A DNA stretch of 64,000 nt, taken from positions 2,480,001 to 2,544,000 of the forward strand of contig NZ_AP027361.1 of assembly GCF_030295915.1 (NCBI RefSeq), read 5' to 3'. Below, piece by piece: positions 10,620 through 20,481 of the stretch (positions are counted from its first letter, which is position 1; each line of letters opens with the position of its first letter). Position numbers and translations under genes: made by a program. This stretch comes from Thalassotalea sediminis. GTDB lineage: Bacteria > Pseudomonadota > Gammaproteobacteria > Enterobacterales > Alteromonadaceae. The notes below the pieces were generated by a model, which saw nothing but the letters and a program-made list of their open reading frames with translations, searched no databases and was not told the origin of the DNA.

Positions 10620-10889
10620 TTAACGACGTAGACCTAATTTAGCAATTAACGCTGAGTAACGCTCAACATTTTTACCTTTTAAGTAATCAAGTAACTTACG
10701 ACGTTGGCTAACCATGCGTAATAAACCACGACGAGAGTGGTGATCATGGATGTGCTCTTTGAAGTGACCTTGCAAGTGGTTGATTTGCGTTGTTAACAAA
10801 GCAACTTGTACTTCCGGTGAACCTGTATCACCTTCTTTTGTCGCATATTCAGCAACGATAGCTGCTTTTTGCTCTACAGATAAAGACAT
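10620..10889 (-). CDS. rpsO: 30S ribosomal protein S15
   Basis: S15 is a primary 16S rRNA-binding protein that organises the platform of the small subunit. The 89-residue product starting MSLSVEQKA matches the family length exactly, and it contains the conserved [24 protein letters not shown] and DHHSRRGLL motifs. I chose the ATG at 10889 over an upstream in-frame start at 10937 because of family length and an AAGG 9 nt upstream. It is monocistronic here: a terminator follows at once and no pnp gene lies downstream, unlike the rpsO-pnp operon of E. coli. Confidence 0.97.
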   Translation of the reverse strand: MSLSVEQKAAIVAEYATKEGDTGSPEVQVALLTTQINHLQGHFKEHIHDHHSRRGLLRMVSQRRKLLDYLKGKNVERYSALIAKLGLRR

Positions 10890-10967
10890 AATTAATACCT
10901 TAAAATTAGTGTTTAAAAATCGCGTCAAGCCGAACACTAAATCAGCAAGACGTTCTAAAGAGCGCGT

Positions 10968-10995
10968 ATTCTACCAATAAACATTAACTTTGCAA
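10968..10995 (-). promoter_or_regulatory. Predicted rpsO sigma-70 promoter
   Basis: On the minus strand TTGCAA (10990-10995) is 16 nt from TAGAAT (10968-10973), followed by a GC-rich discriminator (ACGCGC) typical of stringently controlled ribosomal promoters. The transcription start would lie about 70 nt upstream of the S15 ATG. Confidence 0.6.
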
Positions 10996-11095
10996 TAATT
11001 ATTCATCAGGATAACCCTTAAGGAATATTTCCAAGGCAAGCAAATGTGTACAATAAAGTTAGAAACCCCTACTTTAGCTATTAAATGTACAACGA

Positions 11096-12034
11096 TTAAA
11101 TAACCGTAATACGCTTTGGTGCAACTAAGCCATTATCATCTATAACGCCAACACCAATGAACTCATTGTGATTGTCTTGCTCAATATAAACTTGTACAAC
11201 ACCTTCAACAGGGGCATTTGCCGCTTGTACAGGATTACCATGTCGCAAATATGCTGCGCTCATATCATCAATATACACAGCAGGTAAATCAACAACCGCG
11301 GTATTCATTGGTAATAAGAGTGGATCTAACAGTGTGGACGGTGAGACATCTTTTTCTTTTGCTTGTTCCAATAAGGCATCAAGCTGTTCGATAGTAACCA
11401 TTTTATCTCTAGGATAGCTACCCACACTCACTCGCCTTAATGCGCTAACATGTGCGCCACATCCTAATAACTCACCCAAATCATCCACAATTGTTCGAAT
11501 ATAGGTACCTTTAGACACATGAATTTCAAGGTCAACTTCATCCTCTTCAAAGCGTAATAAATCTAATCGATACACTTCAATTTCACGCGATTCTCTTGGT
11601 ACTTCGATACCTTCTCGTGCATATTTATATAAAGGTTGGCCTTGATATTTTAAGGCTGAGTACATTGATGGTATTTGTTGAGTGATACCACGGAAAGATG
11701 CTAATGCTTTAGCAAGTTGTTCTTCACTAACATCAACCGTTTTTTCTGAAACCACTTCACCGTCGATATCGCTCGTTGTGGTTCTTACACCAAGCTTAGC
11801 AGTTACTAGGTATGTTTTATCAGTATCTAATAAAAACTGAGAAAACTTCGTTGCTTCACCTAAACAAATTGGCAACATTCCCGTAGCCAATGGGTCTAAT
11901 GCACCTGTGTGACCGGCTTTTTGAGCAAAATAGATATGCTTAACCTTTTGCAAGGCTTTATTCGACGAAATATCATAAGGCTTATCAAGCAGAACGACAC
12001 CATTAACAGGTCTACCCTTTCTACGTTTTGCCAT
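11096..12034 (-). CDS. truB: tRNA pseudouridine-55 synthase
   Basis: TruB makes pseudouridine 55 in the T-loop of tRNAs and also acts as an RNA chaperone. The conserved catalytic motif is present as [15 protein letters not shown], with the catalytic Asp, near residue 45. The middle has [14 protein letters not shown], and a C-terminal PUA-like region follows. Length is 312 residues (E. coli 314). The ATG shares one base with the rbfA stop (TAATG), indicating coupled translation in the infB-rbfA-truB order. Confidence 0.97.
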   Translation of the reverse strand: MAKRRKGRPVNGVVLLDKPYDISSNKALQKVKHIYFAQKAGHTGALDPLATGMLPICLGEATKFSQFLLDTDKTYLVTAKLGVRTTTSDIDGEVVSEKTVDVSEEQLAKALASFRGITQQIPSMYSALKYQGQPLYKYAREGIEVPRESREIEVYRLDLLRFEEDEVDLEIHVSKGTYIRTIVDDLGELLGCGAHVSALRRVSVGSYPRDKMVTIEQLDALLEQAKEKDVSPSTLLDPLLLPMNTAVVDLPAVYIDDMSAAYLRHGNPVQAANAPVEGVVQVYIEQDNHNEFIGVGVIDDNGLVAPKRITVI

Positions 12035-12426
12035 TAGTCTTCTTCGCCCTTACGCTTTGACTTTCGTTTCTCATCATCTGCAACGGCTTGATCAACAAGC
12101 GAAGACATGCGTACACCTTCTGCCATTGATTTATCATAAACAAACCGCAGTTCAGGCATAATGCGAGCTTTAATACGCTTAGCTAACAAACTTCGAATAA
12201 AGCCTGACGCTTCATTCAACAAGTCGATAGATTGTTCAACATTTTGCCCTTCAAGAGTAAAAAAGGTGACATATATTTTGGCGTAAGCTAAGTCTCTTGT
12301 CACTTCAACTGCATTAACCGTTACCATACCAAGGCGAGGATCTTTAACTTCTCGCTGGATAATCATTGCCACTTCTTTCTGGATTTCCTGACCTACACGA
12401 TCAGTACGTGAGAAATCTCTACTCAT
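12034..12426 (-). CDS. rbfA: Ribosome-binding factor A
   Basis: RbfA binds the 30S subunit during late 16S rRNA maturation and is important in cold adaptation. The 130-residue protein has the KH-like core with the family pattern ([32 protein letters not shown]; the central part is at residues 26-50) and [23 protein letters not shown] near the C-terminus. It ends in a lysine/glutamate-rich tail. It is coupled to truB by a 1-nt overlap and separated from infB by a terminator-like hairpin. Confidence 0.96.
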   Translation of the reverse strand: MSRDFSRTDRVGQEIQKEVAMIIQREVKDPRLGMVTVNAVEVTRDLAYAKIYVTFFTLEGQNVEQSIDLLNEASGFIRSLLAKRIKARIMPELRFVYDKSMAEGVRMSSLVDQAVADDEKRKSKRKGEED

Positions 12427-12462
12427 AGAAACTCCTAGTAAATTAATATTCTTCTATAAGAT

Positions 12463-12484
12463 AAAAACGGGGGCTACCGCCCCC
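12463..12484 (-). terminator. Terminator-like hairpin between infB and rbfA
   Basis: The GGGGGC/GCCCCC arms (12469-12474 and 12479-12484) close a four-base loop and are followed on the minus strand by five T (12463-12467). It should partly uncouple rbfA-truB from infB and sits just upstream of the rbfA ribosome site. Confidence 0.75.
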
Positions 12485-12600
12485 ATTGTATTATGTTTAC
12501 AAGTTTAATGTTTTATTAGCGCTTTTAGCTTTATATACATGCATCGTAAACAGGTGTTTGTCAGCAAGTCTATTCACTATAAAAGCGGTAACACTTAAAC

Positions 12601-15261
12601 TTATAATGTACGTTTAACTTCTACAGTCTCGAATACTTCGATCTGGTCGCCAACTTTAACGTCATTATAGTTCTTAACTCCGATACCACACTCAGTGCCG
12701 TTTCGAACTTCTGGAACATCATCTTTAAAGCGACGTAAAGACTCAAGCTCACCTTCGTAAATAACGACGTTATCACGCAATACACGAATCGGATTATTAC
12801 GTTTGATAAGACCTTCAGTTACCATACAACCAGCAATAGCGCCAATTTTCGGTGATTTAAACACATCACGTACTTCCGCAAGACCAATAATTTCTTGCTT
12901 AAATTCTGGCGCTAATAAACCGCTCATCGCTTGCTTAACTTCATCAATTAAGCTGTAAATAACGCTGTAATAGCGTAAATCTACACCTTCAGATTCGATA
13001 ACTTTACGTGCCGAGGCATCAGCACGAACGTTAAAGCCAACAACAATAGCATTAGACGCTGCGGCTAATGACGCATCAGTTTCAGTAATACCACCAACAC
13101 CAGAACCGATAATTTTCACTTTCACTTCATTGGTTGAAAGTTTAACTAATGCATCAGAAATCGCTTCAAGTGAACCTTGAACGTCAGATTTCAACACTAC
13201 GTTTACTTCAGAAACTTCGCCTTCTGCCATATCTGTAAACATGTTCTCAAGCTTGGCTTTCTGTTGACGTGCCAACTTAACATCGCGGAATTTACCTTGA
13301 CGATATAAAGCAACTTCACGTGCTTTCTTCTCATCTTTAACAACCGTGGCTTCATCACCAGATTGTGGCACACCTGATAAACCTAAAATTTCAACTGGAA
13401 TTGAAGGCCCTGCTTCGTTAATTTGACGGCCTAGCTCGTCTCTCATTGCACGAACGCGACCATACTCTAAACCACACAGTACGATATCACCTTGCTTTAA
13501 TGTACCTTCTTGTACAAGTACAGTTGCAACTGGACCTCGACCTTTATCAAGTTTAGATTCAACAACAACGCCATTTGCCATTTTATCAACAACAGCTGTT
13601 AGCTCTAAAACTTCAGATTGAAGTAGTACAGACTCAAGTAATTCATCTATACCTAAACCTGTTTTAGCTGAAACGTGAACAAACTGTACATCGCCACCCC
13701 AGTCTTCTGGAATAACATCGTGTTGAGACAATTCAGTTTTAACACGATCTGGATCAGCGCTTTCTTTATCCATTTTGTTAACAGCAATAATAATAGGTGC
13801 TTCAGCTGCTTTCGCATGTTGAATAGCTTCAATTGTTTGCGGCATTACACCGTCATCAGCTGCAACAACAATAATAACAATATCTGTCGCCTTGGCACCA
13901 CGAGAACGCATCGCTGTAAACGCTGCGTGACCTGGAGTATCTAGGAAAGTGATCATGCCACCTTCTGTTTCAACATGGTATGCACCAATATGTTGAGTAA
14001 TACCACCAGCCTCACCTGATGCCACTTTCGCTTCACGAATGTAATCAAGTAGTGATGTTTTACCATGGTCAACGTGACCCATAATAGTTACTACAGGAGC
14101 ACGTGTTTGTGCTTCACCATCATCACCACGATCAGATAGTACTGCTTCTTCTAACGCATTTTCTTTAACAAGTACCACTTCATGACCCATTTCTTCAGCA
14201 ACAAGCGCTGCAGTTTCTTGGTCAATCACTTGGTTAATCGTCGCCATTGCGCCCATTTTAAACATTGCTTTAACGACTTCAGCGCCCTTAACTGCCATTT
14301 TATTTGCAAGTTCAGCAACAGAAATTGTTTCACCAATACGCACTTCTTTGGTTTTCGCTTCAACTGGTTTTTGGAAGCCATGTTTTAAGCTTTGAGGAGC
14401 AGATAATGTTTTCTTCTTACCTTTGCCTACCGATGATGGCCTTTCATCTTTCTTCGCTTTTTTCTTCTTGCGACGACGACCAGTCTCTTCTTGTGCATCA
14501 ACAGCATCTTCAGCTTCTTGCGCATAAACAGAAGAAGTAACATGAACAACATCATTTTCATGTTTCTTACGTTCTTCTTCTTCCGCTTTCCAACGAGCTT
14601 CGTTTTCTTCGGCTAACTTACGCGCAGCTTCTGCTGCAGCTTTAGCTTCTGCTTCAGCTTTTTCTTGTGCTTCTTTTTCCGCTTGTTCACGTAATTTACG
14701 TGCTTCTTCACTTTCCGCAGGCGCTTCTACTTTTGTTTTTTCGATTTTTTCAGCTTTTTCTTTCGATGCTTCTTTAGCTTTACGCTCAGCTTCGGCCTTT
14801 GCTTTCGCTTTGGCTTCAGCTTCTGCCTTTGCTTTTGCTTCAGCTTTTGCCTTTGCTTCAGCTTCTGCTCTTGCTTTTGCTTCAGCTTCTTCTTTAGCTC
14901 TTGCTTCAGCTTCGGCTTTCTCTTGCGCTTCTAATTCAGCTTGTGCTTGTTGTTCTTCTATATCGCTACGCTTAACGTAGGTACGCTTTTTACGCACTTC
15001 AACTTGCACTGACTTAGCTTTACTACCAGAGCCAAGTACTAAGGTTGATTTCTTCTTACGACTCAATGTCATTTTACTTGGCTTAGCGGCTGAGTCGTCG
15101 CCATGTTGCTTACGCAAGTGCTCAAGTAATGATTCTTTCTCTTGTTGAGAAACTTCGTCAGTCGACGATTTTTCAATACCAATTTCTGATAACTGGCTTA
15201 CCAATCTTTCGACCGGCGCACCTATTTCATTGGCAAGTTCTTCTACTGTTACAGATGCCAT
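12601..15261 (-). CDS. infB: Translation initiation factor IF-2
   Basis: IF-2 is the GTPase that places initiator tRNA on the 30S subunit and promotes subunit joining. The order is an IF2_N domain at residues 1-52, a long Lys/Ala/Glu linker at about 94-240, a second IF2_N-like segment ([20 protein letters not shown]) and the G domain. The G domain has GHVDHGKTS near residue 395, DTPGHAAF and NKMD, and domains II-IV follow. Length is 886 residues (E. coli 890). It follows nusA by 20 nt. An internal shorter IF2-beta form, known in E. coli, was not assessed here. Confidence 0.98.
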   Translation of the reverse strand: MASVTVEELANEIGAPVERLVSQLSEIGIEKSSTDEVSQQEKESLLEHLRKQHGDDSAAKPSKMTLSRKKKSTLVLGSGSKAKSVQVEVRKKRTYVKRSDIEEQQAQAELEAQEKAEAEARAKEEAEAKARAEAEAKAKAEAKAKAEAEAKAKAKAEAERKAKEASKEKAEKIEKTKVEAPAESEEARKLREQAEKEAQEKAEAEAKAAAEAARKLAEENEARWKAEEEERKKHENDVVHVTSSVYAQEAEDAVDAQEETGRRRKKKKAKKDERPSSVGKGKKKTLSAPQSLKHGFQKPVEAKTKEVRIGETISVAELANKMAVKGAEVVKAMFKMGAMATINQVIDQETAALVAEEMGHEVVLVKENALEEAVLSDRGDDGEAQTRAPVVTIMGHVDHGKTSLLDYIREAKVASGEAGGITQHIGAYHVETEGGMITFLDTPGHAAFTAMRSRGAKATDIVIIVVAADDGVMPQTIEAIQHAKAAEAPIIIAVNKMDKESADPDRVKTELSQHDVIPEDWGGDVQFVHVSAKTGLGIDELLESVLLQSEVLELTAVVDKMANGVVVESKLDKGRGPVATVLVQEGTLKQGDIVLCGLEYGRVRAMRDELGRQINEAGPSIPVEILGLSGVPQSGDEATVVKDEKKAREVALYRQGKFRDVKLARQQKAKLENMFTDMAEGEVSEVNVVLKSDVQGSLEAISDALVKLSTNEVKVKIIGSGVGGITETDASLAAASNAIVVGFNVRADASARKVIESEGVDLRYYSVIYSLIDEVKQAMSGLLAPEFKQEIIGLAEVRDVFKSPKIGAIAGCMVTEGLIKRNNPIRVLRDNVVIYEGELESLRRFKDDVPEVRNGTECGIGVKNYNDVKVGDQIEVFETVEVKRTL
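14571..14980 (-). repeat. Ala/Glu/Lys-rich repetitive linker of IF-2
   Basis: Short imperfect repeats of the type A-E-A-x-A-K-A/E recur across about 135 codons, seen on the plus strand as repeated runs of ttcagctt/gcttttgc. It is predicted to be a long charged helix and is expected in gammaproteobacterial IF-2. Repeat number is likely to vary between strains. Confidence 0.7.
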
Positions 15262-15281
15262 CTATATAGTTCTCCCGGCGA

Positions 15282-16778
15282 TTATTCTTCGTTAAACCAA
15301 CATATATTACGAGCGGCCATAATGAGGTCGCCTGCTGTTTTTTCATCAAGTTCTTCTATATCAGAAATATCATCTACCCCTTGTTCAGCTAAGTCTTCTA
15401 GCGTAATAATGCCACGACTTGCCAATACAAATGCTAGGTGACGATCTAACCCTTCAAGGTTAAGAAGATCTTCTGCTGGTTCTGCATTTTCTAATGATTC
15501 TTCACTTGCTAAAGCCTGTGTCGTCAATGCTGCTTTAGCACGGCCTCTCAACTCTTCAACAATGTCTTCATCCATGCCGTCAATCTCTAATAACTCTGAC
15601 GCTGGTACATAAGCAATTTCTTCAAGAGAAGTAAAACCTTCTTCAGCTAATAACGTGGCAAAATCTTCATCAATATCGAGCTTTTCAGTGAAAAGATTCA
15701 GTACTTTATCGTTTTCAGCTTGGTGCTTTTCGTTCATGTCATCAACCGTCATTACATTTAGTTCCCAACCAGTTAGGTTGCTTGCTAAACGAACATTTTG
15801 ACCGTTACGACCAATCGCCATTGCTAAGTTGCCTTCTTCAACAGCGATATCCATAGTACGTTTGTCTTCATCAACAATAATAGAAGCGACCTCTGCAGGT
15901 GCCATTGCATTAATAACAAACTGTGCAGGGTTATCGTCAAATAACACGATATCAACGCGTTCCCCACCTAATTCGCCAGAAACTGCTTGTACACGCGAAC
16001 CTCGCATACCGACACAAGCACCAACAGGATCAATGCGCTTATCATTAGATTTAACAGCGATTTTTGCGCGAGATCCTGGATCACGAGCTGCCCCGCGAAT
16101 TTCCAACATTTCTTCGCCAATTTCTGGCACTTCAACGCGGAAAAGCTCAATCAACATTTCTGGCTTTGTACGTGAAACAAATAATTGTGCGCCACGTGCT
16201 TCCGGCTTAATCGCATATAACAAACCGCGTACGCGATCACCCGGACGAAAAACTTCACGTGGTAATAAGTCATCACGATAAATTACCGCTTCTGCATTAT
16301 TACCTAAGTCAAGAATTACGCTATCGCGGTTGGCTTTTTTCACAACACCCGTGATTAATTCTCCAACCTGATCTTGGTATGAATCAACAATTAACGCACG
16401 CTCTGCTTCACGTACTTTTTGAACGATCACTTGTTTTGCTGTTTGCGTAGTAATGCGATCAAACTTTATTGATTCAATTTGTTCTTCAACATAGTCACCT
16501 AACTGAACTTCTGGGGCATCATATTGTGCAGCCGCCAGACCAATTTCAGCATAAGGGTTTTCCATTGCTTCTTGAGTATCTTCGATGACTAACCAACGTC
16601 TAAACGTGTCAAATTCTCCTGACTTACGATCGATAGAAACTCGAACAGAAATATCGCCCTCATACTTTTTCTTAGTCGCGGTTTCTAATGCAGTTTCCAT
16701 TGCCTGAAAAATACTTTCACGCGGTAATGCTTTTTCATTAGAAACGGCATCTACAACTAGTAATACTTCCTTACTCAT
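15282..16778 (-). CDS. nusA: Transcription termination/antitermination protein NusA
   Basis: NusA binds RNA polymerase and modulates pausing, termination and antitermination. The order is an N-terminal RNAP-binding domain, an S1 domain (about 135-200, starting [19 protein letters not shown]), two KH domains (with [22 protein letters not shown] and [18 protein letters not shown]), and two acidic C-terminal repeats with helix-hairpin-helix character. Length is 498 residues (E. coli 495). It lies between rimP (42 nt upstream) and infB (20 nt downstream), the universal arrangement. Confidence 0.98.
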   Translation of the reverse strand: MSKEVLLVVDAVSNEKALPRESIFQAMETALETATKKKYEGDISVRVSIDRKSGEFDTFRRWLVIEDTQEAMENPYAEIGLAAAQYDAPEVQLGDYVEEQIESIKFDRITTQTAKQVIVQKVREAERALIVDSYQDQVGELITGVVKKANRDSVILDLGNNAEAVIYRDDLLPREVFRPGDRVRGLLYAIKPEARGAQLFVSRTKPEMLIELFRVEVPEIGEEMLEIRGAARDPGSRAKIAVKSNDKRIDPVGACVGMRGSRVQAVSGELGGERVDIVLFDDNPAQFVINAMAPAEVASIIVDEDKRTMDIAVEEGNLAMAIGRNGQNVRLASNLTGWELNVMTVDDMNEKHQAENDKVLNLFTEKLDIDEDFATLLAEEGFTSLEEIAYVPASELLEIDGMDEDIVEELRGRAKAALTTQALASEESLENAEPAEDLLNLEGLDRHLAFVLASRGIITLEDLAEQGVDDISDIEELDEKTAGDLIMAARNICWFNEE

Positions 16779-16820
16779 GCTTTTTAGCCTATATGTTAAT
16801 CGTTATCGTTTAAATTGTTG

Positions 16821-17279
16821 TTAATCAAATTTAGGGACAAGGTTACCTTTATCAATATTACTAAAGATAATCTCGTAACTTTCCCCGTCTACTACAACAA
16901 CCAAAGTGTCATTTTCTATCGTTTCGAGTACGCCTTTAAACTTTCTACGTCCGTTTAAAGGCATACTTAGTTTAATATTAATGGTTTCACCTATTATCTC
17001 TTGATAATGTGCAAGCGAAAATAAAGGACGATCTAGTCCAGGAGAAGAGACTTCTAAGCTATATTCAGTGCTAATTGGATCTTCAACATCCAATATCGCG
17101 CCAACCGAGTGGCTAACTTCAGCACAATCATCAACATTAATGCCATTTTCGTGATCAATAAAAACACGTAGTACAGAATGTTTTCCTGCACTTACAAACT
17201 CTACGCCTAGTAGTTCTTTACCTACGGCTTCTACAGCTGGGCGTAACATTTCTGTTAACTTGTCTTCAAATTTAGCCAA
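16821..17279 (-). CDS. rimP: Ribosome maturation factor RimP
   Basis: RimP is needed for 30S subunit maturation. The 152-residue protein has the family motif DCAEVSHSVGAILDVEDPI, followed by YSLEVSSPGLDRPL, and a C-terminal SH3-like domain. GGAG lies about 7 nt upstream of the first ATG. It is the first gene of the rimP-nusA-infB cluster. Two terminators and a candidate small RNA lie just upstream in place of the tRNA-Met gene that precedes rimP in E. coli. Confidence 0.96.
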   Translation of the reverse strand: MAKFEDKLTEMLRPAVEAVGKELLGVEFVSAGKHSVLRVFIDHENGINVDDCAEVSHSVGAILDVEDPISTEYSLEVSSPGLDRPLFSLAHYQEIIGETINIKLSMPLNGRRKFKGVLETIENDTLVVVVDGESYEIIFSNIDKGNLVPKFD

Positions 17280-17311
17280 TCAACTTCTCCAATTTCATTT
17301 AATCCAGATAT

Positions 17312-17331
17312 AAAAAAAGGGCTTAAAGCCC
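17312..17331 (-). terminator. Terminator just upstream of rimP
   Basis: The self-complementary arms GGGCTT/AAGCCC (17319-17331) are followed on the minus strand by seven T. It is the second of two tandem terminators between the upstream promoter and rimP, so rimP transcription needs read-through or a promoter in the 40-nt gap. Confidence 0.8.
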
Positions 17332-17370
17332 AGCGATAATTCATGCTGTAATATATCTATTTACAGATAT

Positions 17371-17508
17371 AAAAAAACCCCATAAAGGGGCCATAATCAC
17401 TGAAGCCCGCAATGTTAACAATAGATAAAAATTGTTAACTGATATAACAATAACGACTATGGAAAATCCCATTATTCGCCTTCAGTGATTGTCATATCAA
17501 AAAAGATG
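17371..17508 (-). ncRNA. Candidate structured small RNA with its own terminator
   Basis: A strong promoter fires into this segment, which has no reading frame of note. An 11-bp perfect inverted repeat (17395-17405 with 17480-17490, AATCACTGAAG type) closes a domain. The domain encloses a 9-bp hairpin (GTTAACAAT/ATTGTTAAC, about 17413-17437). It ends in a CCCC-TTTAT-GGGG hairpin followed by seven T (17371-17392). I do not recognise it as a tRNA, 6S or another known RNA. It could be a free small RNA or a leader that gates rimP-nusA-infB. Confidence 0.5.
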
Positions 17509-17514
17509 GGCAAG

Positions 17515-17543
17515 ATTATATAGATTTAACGTAAGATTCGCAA
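17515..17543 (-). promoter_or_regulatory. Strong predicted sigma-70 promoter upstream of the small RNA candidate and rimP
   Basis: On the minus strand TTGCGA (17538-17543) and a perfect TATAAT (17515-17520) are separated by 17 nt. The predicted start is near 17508. Confidence 0.7.
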
Positions 17544-17825
17544 GTGACTTTATTACCTTATTGTTGATTCATTACACAGCAAATATCTAATAAATTTGAT
17601 TTTACTCTTTCTAACGCCCACAATTAGGTTAACTATTATAAAATAAAGAAATTACAATACGTTAGTATTGTATAGTTTTTCATGATATAACGATAACCAT
17701 CGTCAAAAATTTCAAGCTAACCAGTTGTCTTTAAGAAAGTTATTAAACACAACGTATAGTGTTTAAGCCGTTAACTGATAATTGAAATGCTGGTGAGCAT
17801 ATGACTGCACTGTTGAAGGGTTATT
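17544..17825. other. Intergenic region before the LapD-like gene
   Basis: These 280 AT-rich bases hold no gene that I can support. They should contain the promoter of the plus-strand GGDEF-EAL gene, but no convincing -35/-10 pair stands out. AAGGG lies 6 nt before its ATG. Confidence 0.6.
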
Positions 17826-19691
17826 ATGTTTACTTATTCACAAATTATTACTCGTAATATTGGTTACGCTTTATTGTTTAACCTTGTGATTCTTGTGATT
17901 ACCTTTTTCTTATCTCAGCAACAAATCGCCACAAAGCAAAGCCAACAAGCTACAACGTTAGCGCTCGTGTTTAAACAGTCTGCAGACACAACCTACGAAC
18001 AAGTTGCGCAATCTATATTCCAAAGCGGGCAATATCAATCGTTAAAAGTTTCGTTTAACAAAGATATTATTTTTCATAAAGCATCCAACGTATCCATACT
18101 TGCCAGTATCTTTAGCATTGAGCCATCAGTACAATCGCTACCCAATAACTATCGTATAGAATACCGTGTCAGCTCGAGTAATACGGTAAATTTCTTTTAT
18201 AGCCTTTTAATCGCCATTTTAGTTTGCTCAATTTTCATTGCTCTACTTGCAGGAAAGCTAAGTATTAATCGATACGGTGAAATAATTAAACGTGTTAATC
18301 AACAAATTAGTCATGACTTAAAGCATGTTATTAATGCTGAGGGCGAGAAAAGTCATTCAGTACTCTTTGATTTACCTGAGTTAGATGCAGGCATTAATGA
18401 GATTAAACGACAAATTTCAAGTCATTTGGATGAAACAAAAGCACTTGAAACCGACGCTTATGTTGACCATTTAACACAACTTGAGAATCGCACTCGATTT
18501 GTACAGTTTTTTGAAGCAAATCATCAAAATATTGAGTTTGGTGTATTAAGCATCACTCGCTGTTCAGAACTACAAACCATTAATCAAATTCATGGTTATC
18601 ACGAAGGTGACAATTATATTGCTAAAGTAGCCGAGATAATCAAACACAATATTGGCCCTCATAAAGGCGCAAAAATTTTCAGACTCAATAGTTCTGATTT
18701 TGCTTGTATTATGCCTAACACAACAATAAAAGAAGCTGAAACGTTTGCAGATAACCTTTCAGGTCGTTTTAATGACTTCCAACTGTCGTCAGATCTCGAC
18801 TCAGTTGCTTATACAGGGTTAGTTCCCTTTTCAAAAAGTAACCCATTAGGTGAACTATTAGCGCTTGCTGATACCGCAATAAGTGTTGCTCAAACTCAGC
18901 AAATTAACGCATGGTATGCACAAACCGACACTGATATATTAAGTGGCGATAGCGCCAGTTACGGCAATCAAAATTGGCGTCAAGAAATTGAAAGTGTGAT
19001 TGAAAACCAACGCGTTACATTGTTGGTACAACACATAAAGCCAAATACACGTACAACAAAGGTATACGGTGAATTCCTGGCACGTTTTCTCAATGCTAAT
19101 AATGACATGTTACCCACAGTGTCTTTTATCGCTATGGCTGAAAAGCTCGATAAAATTGTCGACGTTGATCGAATGATTGTAGAGCAAGCGATGACGTTGA
19201 TTAGCCAGAAAAATTTATTAGACCAACACTTTGGCATTAACATTAGCCCTCGCACCATTCACGACGAACATTTTTTAATTTGGCTCGAAAGACGATTACT
19301 GCGTGATCCTAAGATTAGTGCAAATTTAGTTTTTGAAATTAGTGAATTTGGGCTACAGCAGAATATAAAAAGCAGCAAGCGTTTCATCGATATGCTTCAT
19401 CGTGCTGGTGCACGAGTAACCGTAGAACGTTTTGGTGTTGGCTTAACGTCGTTTAAATTCTTTCGGGATTTAAAGCCAGATTTTATCAAAATGGACAGTA
19501 CCTATACACGCGACATTGATGAAGATAAAAACAATCAGTACTTTTTAAGGTTAATGATCGATCTAGCACATCGTTTAAGTATTACTGTGTTAGCTGAAAG
19601 TGTAGAGAGCCAAGAAGAAAAGTTCACACTTGAAAAACTCTTTATTGATGGCTGCCAAGGGTACTACATAGGAAAACCTGAAAAAATTTAG
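17826..19691 (+). CDS. LapD-like degenerate GGDEF-EAL c-di-GMP receptor
   Basis: This is an inner-membrane protein of 621 residues. A first membrane helix (about 12-30) and a second (about 123-145) flank a periplasmic domain containing SIFQSGQYQSLKV, which resembles the LapD/MoxY N-terminal domain. A HAMP-like linker, a GGDEF domain (about 208-370) and an EAL domain (about 385-620) follow. Catalytic motifs are degraded: GGDEF reads NSSDF, EAL reads EFL, and the DDFG motif reads ERFG. It is therefore expected to bind rather than make or break c-di-GMP. In LapD systems such a receptor sequesters protease LapG to keep a large adhesin on the surface; no lapG or adhesin gene is nearby. AAGGG precedes the ATG. 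Confidence 0.8.
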   Translation: MFTYSQIITRNIGYALLFNLVILVITFFLSQQQIATKQSQQATTLALVFKQSADTTYEQVAQSIFQSGQYQSLKVSFNKDIIFHKASNVSILASIFSIEPSVQSLPNNYRIEYRVSSSNTVNFFYSLLIAILVCSIFIALLAGKLSINRYGEIIKRVNQQISHDLKHVINAEGEKSHSVLFDLPELDAGINEIKRQISSHLDETKALETDAYVDHLTQLENRTRFVQFFEANHQNIEFGVLSITRCSELQTINQIHGYHEGDNYIAKVAEIIKHNIGPHKGAKIFRLNSSDFACIMPNTTIKEAETFADNLSGRFNDFQLSSDLDSVAYTGLVPFSKSNPLGELLALADTAISVAQTQQINAWYAQTDTDILSGDSASYGNQNWRQEIESVIENQRVTLLVQHIKPNTRTTKVYGEFLARFLNANNDMLPTVSFIAMAEKLDKIVDVDRMIVEQAMTLISQKNLLDQHFGINISPRTIHDEHFLIWLERRLLRDPKISANLVFEISEFGLQQNIKSSKRFIDMLHRAGARVTVERFGVGLTSFKFFRDLKPDFIKMDSTYTRDIDEDKNNQYFLRLMIDLAHRLSITVLAESVESQEEKFTLEKLFIDGCQGYYIGKPEKI

Positions 19692-19803
19692 TCTCATTTA
19701 AGCGACTTTGTTAATTTCACTCAAAACTTAATACGTATATAAACCAAGCCTGTAAGCCATCGAAGCGGAATATTTCATTGATTTATTACAGGCCTTACAA
19801 TTA

Positions 19804-19821
19804 ATATTGCATATGCAATAT
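19804..19821. promoter_or_regulatory. 18-bp perfect palindrome upstream of rsxA
   Basis: ATATTGCATATGCAATAT is a perfect palindrome followed by AATTTTTT. It lies 20 nt before the predicted rsxA -35 and about 110 nt after the LapD-like stop. It could be an operator or a weak terminator; nothing else identifies it. Confidence 0.4.
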
Positions 19822-19840
19822 AATTTTTTCACTCAAGATG

Positions 19841-19869
19841 TTGTTATCTGTGATAGAAAATCGGATAAT
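19841..19869 (+). promoter_or_regulatory. Predicted promoter of the rsx operon
   Basis: TTGTTA (19841-19846) and GATAAT (19864-19869) are spaced by 17 nt and lie about 30 nt before the rsxA ATG. Confidence 0.6.
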
Positions 19870-19899
19870 ACCCTCAATTTTTAAGAACTTCGCAGAAAA

Positions 19900-20481
19900 A
19901 TGACTGACTACTTTTTATTACTAGTGGGCACGGTATTAGTCAATAACTTCGTGCTCGTTAAGTTTCTGGGACTCTGCCCTTTTATGGGTGTGTCTTCTAA
20001 AACTGAAACAGCAATCGGCATGTCATACGCAACAACGTTTGTTATGACACTAGCGTCGTTGATCAGTTATTTAGTACAGACTTATATACTTGCACCTCTT
20101 TCTCTTGAATATTTAACAACCATGACCTTTATTCTCGTCATTGCAGTTGTCGTACAGTTTACTGAAATGGTTGTACATAAAACCAGTGCAAATTTATATC
20201 GCTCTCTTGGCATATTTTTACCATTAATTACCACCAACTGTGCCGTATTAGGTGTTGCCTTGTTAAACATGTATGAACGTCATAACTTCATTGAATCTAT
20301 TGTTTATGGTTTTAGTGCGGCACTTGGTTTTTCGTTGGTGCTTGTTATGTTTTCCGCGATGCGTGAAAAATTAGCGAATGCCGATATTCCTAAACCTTTT
20401 AAAGGTTCTGCAATTGCGATGATCACAGCTGGACTTATGTCACTCGCATTTATGGGCTTTAGTGGCTTGGTGAAATTTTAA
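19900..20481 (+). CDS. rsxA: Electron transport complex subunit RsxA/RnfA
   Basis: This is one of the six subunits of the Rsx/Rnf complex, which couples electron transfer between NADH and ferredoxin-type carriers to ion movement and in E. coli reduces SoxR. The 193-residue integral membrane protein has about six helices. The N-terminal motif [20 protein letters not shown] contains the cysteine of the buried cluster, and [12 protein letters not shown] carries the second conserved cysteine. Its last base is shared with the start of rsxB. Confidence 0.97.
   Translation: MTDYFLLLVGTVLVNNFVLVKFLGLCPFMGVSSKTETAIGMSYATTFVMTLASLISYLVQTYILAPLSLEYLTTMTFILVIAVVVQFTEMVVHKTSANLYRSLGIFLPLITTNCAVLGVALLNMYERHNFIESIVYGFSAALGFSLVLVMFSAMREKLANADIPKPFKGSAIAMITAGLMSLAFMGFSGLVKF

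Noticed and set aside
14571..14980. Tandem repeats in infB as a mobile or satellite element
   Set aside because: This is the known charged linker of gammaproteobacterial IF-2 and is part of the protein.
15829..16281. Plus-strand frame of 150 codons inside nusA
   Set aside because: It lies entirely opposite nusA, has no ribosome site and a composition unlike a real protein.
17280..17543. tRNA gene upstream of rimP, as in E. coli
   Set aside because: No cloverleaf, T-loop consensus or CCA-adjacent acceptor stem could be drawn; the structure is closed by a different long helix.
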